Positions 1 to 8,400 of a stretch of 64,000 nucleotides of DNA are shown one piece after another. This DNA comes from UBA1231 sp045123185 (lineage in GTDB: Bacteria; Bacillota_I; Bacilli_A; ML615J-28; CAG-313), in the NCBI GenBank assembly GCA_045123185.1, contig JBGVIL010000026.1, forward strand, positions 200,105-264,104, read 5' to 3'. Both the position numbers and the translations under genes were made by a program. The number at the start of each line of letters is the position of its first letter. Positions within the stretch are counted from its first letter, which is position 1. The notes beneath the pieces are model-generated. The model did not search any database and had not been told where the DNA came from. It was given only the letters and a program-made list of their open reading frames with translations.

Positions 1-555
1 CCAAATTCAGTATTAGAAATTGGAAATAGTGCATTTAGCAATTGTTCATTACTTGCAACATTAACATTCCAAACAACTCCAAAAGTTGTAACAATTGGTG
101 ATTATGCATTTAATAAATGTACTGCTTTAAAATCAGTAACATTGCCTATTAGTGTAAAAACACTTGGAGTAAAAGCATTCTATGGATGTACATCTCTTAC
201 AACTTTCGCTACAGGAAATGGACTAACTGCAATTGCTGATGAAACATTCTCAGGATGTACAGCTCTTACTACAGTAACTCTTGGAACAAAGATTGAATCA
301 ATTGGTTCAAAAGCATTCTATGGATGTGATGTTATGAAGAGTATTACAATTCCTGCTAGTGTAACTTCAATTGGTACAGAAGCATTTAAAGGCTGTACTG
401 ATCTTACTAGTGTTACATTTAGTGATACAACAAATAAATGGACTGTTGTAAGTTCATCTACAAATACTACAATCTCTGTTGCGACAGCTAATAATAATTC
501 TAATTATCTAAAGAGTAGATATGCAAGTTGTGAATGGACTAAAAATGTAGCTTAA
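1..555 (+). CDS. BspA-type leucine-rich-repeat surface protein, C-terminal part (5' end outside window)
   Basis: The reading frame is open from base 1, so the gene begins upstream; about 184 residues are visible. They consist of ~23-residue repeats of the TpLRR/LRR_5 type, each with a core like IGxxAFxGCxxLTSVT (for example IGDYAFNKC, LGVKAFYGC, IGSKAFYGC, IGTEAFKGC). After the last repeat comes a short Ser/Thr/Asn-rich tail ending in NVA, with no LPXTG motif and no membrane segment, so any anchor must lie in the missing N-terminal part. BspA-like proteins are usually surface-exposed and bind host or matrix proteins; that role is inferred from the family. The same repeat type forms the second half of the giant protease at 40953-48473. 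A strong terminator follows directly. Confidence 0.85.
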   Translation, partial: PNSVLEIGNSAFSNCSLLATLTFQTTPKVVTIGDYAFNKCTALKSVTLPISVKTLGVKAFYGCTSLTTFATGNGLTAIADETFSGCTALTTVTLGTKIESIGSKAFYGCDVMKSITIPASVTSIGTEAFKGCTDLTSVTFSDTTNKWTVVSSSTNTTISVATANNNSNYLKSRYASCEWTKNVA

Positions 556-556
556 A

Positions 557-590
557 AAATTGCCGGTCAAAAACCGGCAATTTCTTTTTA
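557..590 (+). terminator. Rho-independent terminator of the LRR gene
   Basis: An 11-bp stem (557-567 with 573-583, core TTGCCGGT/ACCGGCAA) with a five-base loop is followed by CTTTTTATTT, two bases after the LRR stop codon. Confidence 0.9.
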
Positions 591-650
591 TTTCACATAA
601 ATATCATTTATTTGTAACATTATGGTTTAAATAAGTTCAAATAATAATGT

Positions 651-737
651 TATAATTACATTGTAAAATTAAATAAGATATTTTACTATACATATTTCCT
701 CTAGGGTAGTCCTGTATTTTCAGGACTATTTTTTTAT
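651..737 (+). ncRNA. candidate small RNA: extended -10 promoter followed by an intrinsic terminator
   Basis: TATAAT at 651-656 is preceded by TG at the extended -10 spacing (648-650 TGT). No good -35 is visible. About 50 bases further on is an 8-bp hairpin (707-714 TAGTCCTG with 721-728 CAGGACTA) followed by seven or more T. No open reading frame with a ribosome site lies between them. The layout would give a transcript of roughly 70 to 75 bases ending in the hairpin. It could instead be a backup terminator for the LRR gene. Expression is not shown by the sequence. Confidence 0.35.
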
Positions 738-763
738 AAAAAAAGTAGATCATAAGATCTACT
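737..763 (-). terminator. terminator of the minus-strand lipoprotein gene
   Basis: A perfect 8-bp stem (744-751 AGTAGATC with 756-763 GATCTACT, loop ATAA) overlaps the minus-strand stop codon. On the minus strand it is followed by a T run. It lies back to back with the plus-strand hairpin at 707-728. Confidence 0.8.
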
Positions 764-1529
764 ATTTTAAACCATATGGTTTTTCAACCACTGTTGATCC
801 AATATTAGAAAATTCATAATTAATTATAAGTTTTGTGTTTATTGGATAAGTATTGGTCGGTGTTGTTACTGTTAGAACAAGGCGAACATTTTTAATATTA
901 CCATCTATATTTAAAGTAACTGTAAATTTTTCGAAATCAATATTTGAATCAGGTGACAGTTCATGAATATAAGCATTAAAGACTTTTTCGATTATTTCAA
1001 TATCACCATACCAAAAACCATTCCTAAGTTCAAATGCGTCTGAGTCCATACCTTCAAGTGGATTAAGAGATTGTTTATCAAAAAATTCTCTTATAGAAAT
1101 TTTTGTTGGTGAACTCCAACTTCCTATTTTTGGTTTATATGACCATAAATTAACAAAGTTGTTATTTTCTTCTGCATAAATTTTGTATTTTAAATATGAT
1201 GTATTATATGCATCATCCAATATAAGTATTTTATTGGTTTCACAATAAAGTTTCATTGTATACTTTGGATAAAGTTGACCAGATTCAGTTTGATGCATAT
1301 TCATTGTAAAGTTTCCTTCATTAAGCTTTTCGAATGCACTTGATAACATCTTTTTATCTTGAGTTAAAATTTCACCACTTGTTTCACCACAATTTAGACA
1401 AGTCTTTGGTTCAGTGAATGTTGCTTCTTTCCAGTCATGTCCATTAGCACATGGATCATCTTTATTTACATCACAGCTAACTAAGTAAAAAGAAAATGAA
1501 ATTAGAATCAATAAAAATATTTTTTTCAT
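762..1529 (-). CDS. lipoprotein with one Cys/His (GHxW...TC..CG) motif and an LppX/LolA-like C-terminal part
   Basis: Predicted secreted lipoprotein of 255 residues. The signal peptide ends in the lipobox LVSC. The start is the ATG at 1529, five bases after AGGAG; the upstream in-frame GTG overlaps that ribosome site. Just after the lipidated Cys is a short motif, GHDWKEATFTEP then CLNCGET, of the same type as the ten long repeats in the protein at 57184. The rest has the pattern NGFWYGDIEII, a stretch of beta-rich sequence, and a C-terminal FSNIGSTVVEKP. This ending recurs in the lipoprotein at 17918 and, as FENIGSTVVPEP, inside the one at 50853. The function is unknown; a lipid- or ligand-binding half-barrel as in LppX/LprG is only a guess from the pattern. 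Confidence 0.75.
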   Translation of the reverse strand: MKKIFLLILISFSFYLVSCDVNKDDPCANGHDWKEATFTEPKTCLNCGETSGEILTQDKKMLSSAFEKLNEGNFTMNMHQTESGQLYPKYTMKLYCETNKILILDDAYNTSYLKYKIYAEENNNFVNLWSYKPKIGSWSSPTKISIREFFDKQSLNPLEGMDSDAFELRNGFWYGDIEIIEKVFNAYIHELSPDSNIDFEKFTVTLNIDGNIKNVRLVLTVTTPTNTYPINTKLIINYEFSNIGSTVVEKPYGLK

Positions 1530-1549
1530 AATCACTCCTATGTATAAAC

Positions 1550-1578
1550 ATTATATAATAATAAAAAAAATAAGTCAA
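1550..1578 (-). promoter_or_regulatory. sigma-A-like promoter of the minus-strand lipoprotein
   Basis: Read on the minus strand: TTGACT (1578-1573), a 17-base spacer, TATAAT (1555-1550), then the AGGAG ribosome site and ATG at 1529. Confidence 0.8.
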
Positions 1579-1605
1579 ACATTATCTTTAAATTTAATAG
1601 TGTAG

Positions 1606-1611
1606 TATAAT
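1606..1611 (+). promoter_or_regulatory. -10 element of the ribokinase-family gene
   Basis: TATAAT sits 17 bases before the start codon. The -35 is weak (TTATCT at 1582-1587, spacer 18). The leader is therefore very short, but AGAGGTG at 1617-1623 can still serve as ribosome site. Confidence 0.5.
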
Positions 1612-1628
1612 ATTTAAGAGGTGATATT

Positions 1629-2486
1629 ATGGACAAAGTTTTAGTAATCGGTATTGTTGGTGAATCGGTATTTATGAAATGTGATCACTTCCATAAACCT
1701 GGAGAAACTATAAAGGTTAATAATATATATAGTGAAATTGGTGGTAAAGGATTTAACCAAGCTTTAACAATTAAAAAATTAGGTGGAAACGTAAAATTTA
1801 TATGTTCACTTGGAAACGATACAATTAAAGAAAAATGTATTAATGAGATTAATAAATTAAATGTTGATTTTAAATATTTTATTGATTATGAGAAAATGAC
1901 CGCTTATGCAACTATTTTAACAAATAAATTTGGTGATAATCAAGTTAGCGTTTATCAAGGATCAAGTTTAAATATATCAAATTTAAATGAAATATTTAAT
2001 GAAATTGATCAAGCTGAATATTTATTACTTCAACTAGAAATTCCCTATGACATAAATCTTGCTATTGCAAAATATGCTAAATCAAAAGGAAAGAAAGTAA
2101 TTCTAAATCCTGCACCAGTTGGAGAAATTAGTGAATTATTAAAATATGTCGATATTATTACACCAAATGAAATTGAAACAATTACTTTATTTGGCTCTAA
2201 TTATCAAGAAGAACTAATCGATAAACCATTTAAAACAATTGTAACAAGAGGAGATAAATCAACTCTTTTATTTAATAAATCAATGAAAGAATTCGATACG
2301 CATAAAGTACAAGTAAAAGACACAACAGGAGCAGGTGACACATTTAATGGTGCTTTAGTGTATCAATTAGCTGCTCAAAAGAGTATTGAAGATGCTATTG
2401 TCTTTGCTAATAAAGTAGCAAGTCATACTGTTCAATATGACTATGTATTACCAGGTATATTATCACTTGAACAAAGTGAAAAGTAA
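1629..2486 (+). CDS. PfkB-family carbohydrate kinase, ribokinase-like
   Basis: Cytoplasmic sugar kinase of 285 residues, near the usual ribokinase length. It shows the two PfkB signatures: GGKGFNQA at residues 38-45 (substrate and lid region) and DTTGAGDTFNGA starting at 231, in which Asp237 is the expected catalytic base and the GAGD segment forms the anion hole. Ribokinases phosphorylate D-ribose at O5 with ATP; the family also includes pseudouridine, fructose and nucleoside kinases, so the substrate is not certain. Pseudouridine kinase (PsuK) deserves mention because psuG lies at 30980 without a kinase next to it. The gene is apparently a single transcription unit, followed by the separate promoter of the double-SIS gene. 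Confidence 0.8.
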   Translation: MDKVLVIGIVGESVFMKCDHFHKPGETIKVNNIYSEIGGKGFNQALTIKKLGGNVKFICSLGNDTIKEKCINEINKLNVDFKYFIDYEKMTAYATILTNKFGDNQVSVYQGSSLNISNLNEIFNEIDQAEYLLLQLEIPYDINLAIAKYAKSKGKKVILNPAPVGEISELLKYVDIITPNEIETITLFGSNYQEELIDKPFKTIVTRGDKSTLLFNKSMKEFDTHKVQVKDTTGAGDTFNGALVYQLAAQKSIEDAIVFANKVASHTVQYDYVLPGILSLEQSEK

Positions 2487-2503
2487 AAGTTAATATCTTT
2501 TGC

Positions 2504-2532
2504 TTGATAAAAAAGTATATACGTGATATAAT
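2504..2532 (+). promoter_or_regulatory. sigma-A-like promoter of the double-SIS gene
   Basis: TTGATA (2504-2509), spacer 17, TATAAT (2527-2532) with TG at the extended -10 position. Confidence 0.85.
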
Positions 2533-2573
2533 AAAACGATTTAAAAATTTTAAAAAAGTAAGGAGAAACTATT

Positions 2574-4406
2574 GTGATTTACAAGACAATTACAAACTAT
2601 AAGGAAGCTACTAAAGATTTCTTAGAAAACGAAAAACAATTCCACTTAGGAGTTATTACAACAGAACAATCTAACCCTATTACTAAAAACTTAAGTGCAA
2701 CTATCATGAAAGATACTGCACAAGGTGTTAAAACAATTTTTAAAGCAGATAAATATGTTGAACCAGTTGCAAGAGCTGCGTTCCATACTCCAGAATTTGC
2801 TGCATTCATTGACGATATTAAACGTTGTATGGATGAAAAGAGAAAAGTTGTTTTCTCTTCAGTAGGTGCATCAGGAAGAATGGCTGTACAAATGGAAGGT
2901 GCTTGGAGATGTTTCTGGCAAGGTTTAGTAGATAAACTACCTAACCATCGTTATGAATTCTTACAACTTGGTGATGTTGTTACAAGTTTCATCACTGGTG
3001 GTGACCGTGCAGTAGTACGTTCAGTTGAAAATTTTGAAGACTATATGACATTTGGTGCTAAACAAGTAGACGAAGCTGAAATGACAAAAGGTGACGTTTT
3101 AGTAGCACTTTCAGAATGTGGTTTATCAGCAAGTATTAATGGTTCAGCTGTCAGAGGTTATGAACTAGGTCTTAGAACTTATTACTTACACTGTAACCCA
3201 GAAGATATTCTAAGAAAACATTTAGACCGTGCACGTGCTGTATTTGAATGTATTGATGAATATCAAGAAAATATTAAAAACGGTGTTCCTACAGATAAAT
3301 ACATCGTTAAAATTCCTCTAGTTGTAGGTAATATGGCTGTATCTGGTTCAACTCGTATGCAAACTACTACAGTTGAATTATTAGCAGCTGGTGCAGCACT
3401 AGAAGTTGCTGCTAACCGTTGGTTAAAAGAAAACTTAACAGAACAAGAATTATCAGTTGTTGGTGGCGAATTCTTAACTTTAGATGAATATGCTGACGCA
3501 TTTGCTTCTCTTAATAAACAATTAATGAGCGGTAAAACTTTAAAAGGTTTAGCAAAAGCTGTTGACTTTGAAGTTGATACATATACTAAAAAAGGTTTAG
3601 TAACATATGCTACTCATGAATATCTATTAGATATTATGACAGACACAACTGAACGTCAACCTACATTTACACTTCCACCTTTTAGAAAATTCAATGATAC
3701 TGAACATGAAGTATCTTGGGCTTATACTAAAGACCCACTATATCCAAACGAAGTTGCATGGCAACAATTAATGAGAAGAGATATTAAAGGTCTTGAATGG
3801 ACAGCTGATGATTATCGTGCAATGGGTGCAAACCAAGATATCATCAACAATCCTCCAGCAGTAAGCGGTTCTGAACTTCTTGAATACTGCATCGGTAATG
3901 AAGATGACCCATCAAGATATTCTCGTGATAACTCATTCTTAGTACTTGTTGATATTAATGGTTCAGCAAATAAAGCTGCAATTGATTGGTATAAAAAAGA
4001 AGTTACTAAATTCACTGGTGGTGTAGTAATCAGATTTGGTCAAATTCCAGCTGAAAAAATCCAAAAAGATGAAATCAGAATCCCAGTTGAACTTCCAAGA
4101 ACTTGCACAGATATCTTATATCACTTATTAATTAAAGTTGCATTCAATGCTTTATCAACAGGAACAATGGCTAAGATGGGCCGTGTATATGGTAACTGGA
4201 TGGTACAAGTATTACCAACTAACAAAAAATTAATTGACCGTTCATCAAGAATCATTGCTAACCTTGCAAAAATTCCTTATGAACAAGCAGTTGAAGAATT
4301 CTTTATTTCTTACTATAATCGTAAACCTGAAGACGAATATCGTGAATCATATGTAATTGAAACATTACGTCGTTTAGGATTCGATCCAACTAAAGATATT
4401 AAATAG
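2574..4406 (+). CDS. double-SIS-domain protein related to MurQ and glucokinase regulatory protein
   Basis: A 610-residue cytoplasmic protein, twice the length of bacterial MurQ (~300) and close to eukaryotic GCKR (~625). The first half has GASGRMA at 98-104 and SGSTRMQTTTVE at 257-268, both typical of the MurQ/GCKR sugar-phosphate-binding SIS fold. The second half has another MurQ-type block near residues 517-545 (STGTMAKMGRVYGN) followed by a PTNKKLIDR stretch. MurQ cleaves the lactyl ether of N-acetylmuramate 6-phosphate in wall recycling; GCKR binds fructose phosphates and inhibits glucokinase. Which activity applies is not clear. The start is GTG, eight bases after AAGGAG. It stands alone between its own promoter and terminator. 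Codon use looks cleaner (more C-ending codons) than that of its neighbours, which suggests high expression. Confidence 0.75.
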   Translation: MIYKTITNYKEATKDFLENEKQFHLGVITTEQSNPITKNLSATIMKDTAQGVKTIFKADKYVEPVARAAFHTPEFAAFIDDIKRCMDEKRKVVFSSVGASGRMAVQMEGAWRCFWQGLVDKLPNHRYEFLQLGDVVTSFITGGDRAVVRSVENFEDYMTFGAKQVDEAEMTKGDVLVALSECGLSASINGSAVRGYELGLRTYYLHCNPEDILRKHLDRARAVFECIDEYQENIKNGVPTDKYIVKIPLVVGNMAVSGSTRMQTTTVELLAAGAALEVAANRWLKENLTEQELSVVGGEFLTLDEYADAFASLNKQLMSGKTLKGLAKAVDFEVDTYTKKGLVTYATHEYLLDIMTDTTERQPTFTLPPFRKFNDTEHEVSWAYTKDPLYPNEVAWQQLMRRDIKGLEWTADDYRAMGANQDIINNPPAVSGSELLEYCIGNEDDPSRYSRDNSFLVLVDINGSANKAAIDWYKKEVTKFTGGVVIRFGQIPAEKIQKDEIRIPVELPRTCTDILYHLLIKVAFNALSTGTMAKMGRVYGNWMVQVLPTNKKLIDRSSRIIANLAKIPYEQAVEEFFISYYNRKPEDEYRESYVIETLRRLGFDPTKDIK

Positions 4407-4412
4407 TCAATA

Positions 4413-4448
4413 AAAAAACCACTTTATCTAATAAAGTGGTTTTTTATT
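4413..4448 (+). terminator. Rho-independent terminator of the double-SIS gene
   Basis: A long stem AAAAACCACTTTAT / ATAAAGTGGTTTTT with a three-base loop, ending in a T run. Confidence 0.9.
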
Positions 4449-4529
4449 TTAAATAACACATAATCTAAAGATAAATTATAATGATTTTTATACCATTTTT
4501 TCGACATTTAAAATGCCTAGTTGTTTAAC

Positions 4530-4558
4530 TTGAAAATTAGGTCAAACTATGGTATAAT
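4530..4558 (+). promoter_or_regulatory. sigma-A-like promoter of the coiled-coil-glnS-pcrA-ligA operon
   Basis: TTGAAA (4530-4535), spacer 17, TATAAT (4553-4558), with TG at the extended -10 position. Confidence 0.85.
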
Positions 4559-4594
4559 AAAATATATAGTATTTTTAAAATAATAGGAGGGTTT

Positions 4595-6118
4595 ATGAAT
4601 AATCAAGATTTTGATAAGCTAATATCAGCTCAAAAAGAAGAAATCGAAAGAATTAAGAATTCTAATCAAGAGACTAATATTAAAGAATTTTATTTAAATA
4701 AATATCATGAATTATATCAGGAAATCCTTCAGGAAAGAATTGATGAAATTAATCATGAATTAGATGAATTAGAACAAGAAATTCAAAATTTAAATAATTC
4801 TGTTGATCGTATTAATGAAGATATTGAAAACAATCAAAGAATTCAAGATAAGATCAATGATGTTGAAGAAAGAATTCATGAATGTTATTGTGAAATGGAA
4901 GAAAAAAGATTCCAGACAGAAACAGTTATTGATAATTTACAACATGATACAGTTAAACTATATCAACAATATCAAAACATTGTACGTGTTTGGTTTGACC
5001 AATTAAATAATTATTTTGACCATTTAATAGATCAAAAAGAATTATTAGATTATGTTGATAATATGTCTAATATGATGTTAACAGACGCATACAATTTAGC
5101 TGTTAAAATTAAATCTAATGAACATCAAAACAATTTAATTAATCAAGCATTAAATGATGAGTTAGAGGTTGTTAGACAAAAACTTGATACTTTATTTATT
5201 GAAAAAAGTCGTTATGAAAAAAGTAAATACGAAGTATCAGTAGACCGAAGTGAACAGTTAAAAAAAGATCTTGCAGTAAAACAAGAACATAAAAAATATT
5301 ATAAAGAAGAAATTGAAAAAGCGTTCATACATCAAAGTAACAAACACTTAAAAGAAGTTAATGAACTACTTATTAAGTTTTCACTTACTTCAAAAGATCC
5401 AAGTGAACAAATTGAAATCTTAGATTCACTTTATGAAAAGTATAAAGCACAGTTATTGAGCTTAGATACACTTTCTAATCAAGCGTACCAGAAACAGAAA
5501 AGATTGAATATGCTTTATGAAGAAAAATCAAAGCTTGACAACTTAAAAGTAAAAAAAGATCAGTTAGATAAGAAAATTCAAACTTTACAAAATGCTTATG
5601 TTGTAATAAGTAAAAATATCAAAGATATGGATGATCATTTAGAAGATATTAAGAAACAAATTTCATCTTTTAAACATCAACAATTTTTAAGATTTGAAGA
5701 ACAATTCCAAGAAGAATTGGATGAAGGTTTAAAAGAAATCAAAAAACAACAAAAGTATATTGAAAGTTTACATGAAGAAAGAACATATTTACTTTATGAA
5801 GCAAATACTGATAAAGTAAAAGATATCGAACAAGACATTCATCTTGCAGATATTAAATTAAATAAAACAATAGAACGTTATGATAACATCCAAAAAGACT
5901 ATGATGAGTTCTTAAAACAAAATGATAATTCGACTATAAAATCTTTAATTTCTGAAGGAAGTTTCTTTGAATCTAACCTTCCAAAGTTAAAAGAATTAAC
6001 AATTAAATTAAGAAATAAAATAAGTAATCTTACATCTGAATCACACAGTATGCAAGATGATTTAAAAGATTATCAAACTATTTTAATGCAAATTCAGGAA
6101 TTAGAAAATGAAGATTAA
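4595..6118 (+). CDS. long coiled-coil protein of unknown function
   Basis: Not recognised. The 507 residues are almost entirely charged and heptad-like (runs such as EINHELDELEQEIQNLNNSV), rich in Glu, Lys, Asn and Gln, with no signal peptide, membrane span, Walker motif or zinc site. It should be a cytoplasmic, elongated, alpha-helical protein. It may be an SMC-like or filament-like scaffold, but no ATPase heads are present. A clear AGGAGG ribosome site lies four bases before the ATG. It is the first gene of an operon with translation and DNA-repair genes, and its end overlaps the next gene by 11 bases, indicating translational coupling. Confidence 0.7.
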   Translation: MNNQDFDKLISAQKEEIERIKNSNQETNIKEFYLNKYHELYQEILQERIDEINHELDELEQEIQNLNNSVDRINEDIENNQRIQDKINDVEERIHECYCEMEEKRFQTETVIDNLQHDTVKLYQQYQNIVRVWFDQLNNYFDHLIDQKELLDYVDNMSNMMLTDAYNLAVKIKSNEHQNNLINQALNDELEVVRQKLDTLFIEKSRYEKSKYEVSVDRSEQLKKDLAVKQEHKKYYKEEIEKAFIHQSNKHLKEVNELLIKFSLTSKDPSEQIEILDSLYEKYKAQLLSLDTLSNQAYQKQKRLNMLYEEKSKLDNLKVKKDQLDKKIQTLQNAYVVISKNIKDMDDHLEDIKKQISSFKHQQFLRFEEQFQEELDEGLKEIKKQQKYIESLHEERTYLLYEANTDKVKDIEQDIHLADIKLNKTIERYDNIQKDYDEFLKQNDNSTIKSLISEGSFFESNLPKLKELTIKLRNKISNLTSESHSMQDDLKDYQTILMQIQELENED

Positions 6119-6740
6119 AATTGATTCTATTCTTCAAGAAAAATTACCTGAATTTAATGTTATTAGTTATTTGATGGATGTTGAGAATAATAAAACCGAA
6201 ATGGTTTTAAATATATTAAATAATTTAAAAAGTGATATATTAATCGAAGAGGTTACATCTGATCCAAAAATTAAAGAGACACGTGACGGATATAAAAAAC
6301 TTGGTAAAGATCCAAGTCATACACGTCCAGCATGTGAAGCATTATTAAGAAGAGTAATTAAAGGAATCCAATTATATTCATTAGGCGATTTAATTGACCT
6401 TGGTAACATTTTATCAGTTGAAACTAAACGTAGTGTATGTGTTGTTGATGCTGCTAAAATTCAAGGTGATGTTATGATTAGAATTGGAGAAGATGGTGAA
6501 TATGTTGACGCAATTAACCGCGGTTTAATTAACGCATTTAATTTACCGGTTTATGTTGATGATCAAGGAATCTTTGGCTCACCAACTAGCGATACTATTA
6601 GAACATCTGTTAGCGAATCAACAAAACAAATTTTAGTAATGATTATTTGTTTCAGTGCAAAAGATAAAAACATAGACGAACAAAGACTACTAGATTTATA
6701 TATTAACTATGCTAACGCGAAAAATCTAATTAAATTATAA
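6108..6740 (+). CDS. stand-alone B3/B4 (PheRS-beta-like, tRNA-editing type) domain protein
   Basis: A 210-residue protein resembling the B3/B4 domain of phenylalanyl-tRNA synthetase beta chain. Visible family features are KLGKDPSHTRPACEALLRR near residues 64-82, the LYSLGDLIDLGNILSVET stretch, and the glycine-rich core ending in IFGSPTSDTIRTSVS. In PheRS this domain hydrolyses Tyr-tRNA(Phe); free-standing copies are common in bacteria, but their substrates are mostly unknown. Its position between a coiled-coil gene and glnS suggests a link to tRNA charging, which is inference. The start overlaps the upstream gene. Confidence 0.75.
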   Translation: MKIKIDSILQEKLPEFNVISYLMDVENNKTEMVLNILNNLKSDILIEEVTSDPKIKETRDGYKKLGKDPSHTRPACEALLRRVIKGIQLYSLGDLIDLGNILSVETKRSVCVVDAAKIQGDVMIRIGEDGEYVDAINRGLINAFNLPVYVDDQGIFGSPTSDTIRTSVSESTKQILVMIICFSAKDKNIDEQRLLDLYINYANAKNLIKL

Positions 6741-6753
6741 GAGGGAAATACAT

Positions 6754-8394
6754 ATGAATGAAACATCAAATTTTATTAAAACAATAATGAAAAATGAACT
6801 TGAAACAGGCGTTGTTGATCATATTTTAACAAGATTTCCACCAGAACCAAATGCATACTTACATATTGGACATGCTAGAGCAATCGTTACAAATTTTGAA
6901 CTTGCAAAGCATTTTGGTGGATATACAAATTTAAGATTCGATGATACTAACCCTGTAAAAGAAGACGTTGAATTTGTCGACGCAATTCAAAAAGACTTAG
7001 AATGGTTAGGATATAATCCACGTATTGTTGTTTATGGTTCTAGCTATTTTGAAGAAACATATGAAAAAGCTATTTTATTAATAAAAAAAGGTTTAGCTTT
7101 CGTTTGTGATTTAACACAAGAAGAAGTAAGTCTTTATCGTGGTGATACTAATACTCCAGGTAAAAACTCTCCATACCGTGATCGTTCAATCGAAGAAAAC
7201 TTAAAACTTTTCCAAGAAATGCGTGATGGTAAATATCCAAACGGAACTAAGACTTTACGTGCAAAAATTGATATGGCATCGCCAAATATCAACATGCGTG
7301 ATCCAGTAATCTATCGTATTATTCATATTAATCACCACCAAACTGGTAATAAATGGTGTATTTATCCAATGTATGACTTTGCTCATCCATTACAAGATTC
7401 ATTTGAAGGAATTACACATTCACTTTGTAGTTTAGAATATGAAGACCATCGTCCACTATATGATTGGGTAATCAATAATTGTGACGTTTTACATAAACCT
7501 CGCCAAATTGAATTTGGTCGTTTAGGTATTACTAATATGATTATGAGTAAACGTTACTTAAAACAACTTGTTGATGAAAAGATTGTTAAAGGTTATGATG
7601 ACCCAAGAATGCCAACATTAGTTGGATTAAAAAGACGTGGCTTTACAGCTAACGCAATCAAAGAATTTATTCTATCAACTGGTCTTTCAAAGATTAATTC
7701 AACAGTTGATTATGAAATGTTAGAACATTTCTTAAGAGAAGATTTAAAACTTAAAACTATTCGTCCGATGGCTGTATTAAAACCATTAAAGGTAGTAATC
7801 ACTAACTATCCAGAAAATCAAGTTGAAGTTTTAGAGTGTGTAAATAATGCGGAAAACCCAGAACTTGGAAGTCGTCAAATTACTTTCTCAAGAGAAATTT
7901 ATATTGATCAAGATGACTTTGTAGTTGAAAAACCAAATAAACATTGGAAGAGACTTGCAAAAGACATCGAAGTAAGATTGATGCATGCATACTTTATTAA
8001 ATGTAATGAAGTAATTTATAATGAAGATGGAACAATCAAAGAATTACATTGTACATATGATCCAAATACAAAGAGTGGAACAGGATTTAATGAAAGAAAA
8101 CCAAATGGTACAATTCACTTTGTAGATGCAGCAACTGCAGTGCCTTGTGAATTCAATGTTTTCGAACCATTAATTTTAGATTCTGTTGTATCTAGTGAAA
8201 ATTTTAAAGAACGTATCAACCCTAATTCTTGGACTGTATACAATGGCTTCGTTGAAAAAGCCTTAAAAGATACAAAACCATTAGATCATTTCCAATTTGT
8301 ACGTGTTGGATATTTTGTAACTGACTATGATACGAAAGGTGATAAGGTGGTATTTAATCAAACAGTTAGTTTGAAATCATCTTTTTCAAAGTAA
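6754..8394 (+). CDS. glnS: glutaminyl-tRNA synthetase
   Basis: Class I synthetase joining glutamine to tRNA(Gln) with ATP. The 546 residues match bacterial GlnRS length. The HIGH region is PPEPNAYLHIGHA (29-41), the KMSKS loop is IMSKR (263-267), and the GlnRS-type RFDDTNP motif follows the first half of the Rossmann fold. The C-terminal half forms the two beta-barrels that read the anticodon. Most low-GC Gram-positive bacteria lack GlnRS and make Gln-tRNA(Gln) with a non-discriminating GluRS plus GatCAB, so its presence is notable. It may have been acquired by transfer. A GAGGGAA ribosome site lies before the ATG, and pcrA follows after six bases. Confidence 0.93.
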   Translation: MNETSNFIKTIMKNELETGVVDHILTRFPPEPNAYLHIGHARAIVTNFELAKHFGGYTNLRFDDTNPVKEDVEFVDAIQKDLEWLGYNPRIVVYGSSYFEETYEKAILLIKKGLAFVCDLTQEEVSLYRGDTNTPGKNSPYRDRSIEENLKLFQEMRDGKYPNGTKTLRAKIDMASPNINMRDPVIYRIIHINHHQTGNKWCIYPMYDFAHPLQDSFEGITHSLCSLEYEDHRPLYDWVINNCDVLHKPRQIEFGRLGITNMIMSKRYLKQLVDEKIVKGYDDPRMPTLVGLKRRGFTANAIKEFILSTGLSKINSTVDYEMLEHFLREDLKLKTIRPMAVLKPLKVVITNYPENQVEVLECVNNAENPELGSRQITFSREIYIDQDDFVVEKPNKHWKRLAKDIEVRLMHAYFIKCNEVIYNEDGTIKELHCTYDPNTKSGTGFNERKPNGTIHFVDAATAVPCEFNVFEPLILDSVVSSENFKERINPNSWTVYNGFVEKALKDTKPLDHFQFVRVGYFVTDYDTKGDKVVFNQTVSLKSSFSK

Positions 8395-8400
8395 GATAAT

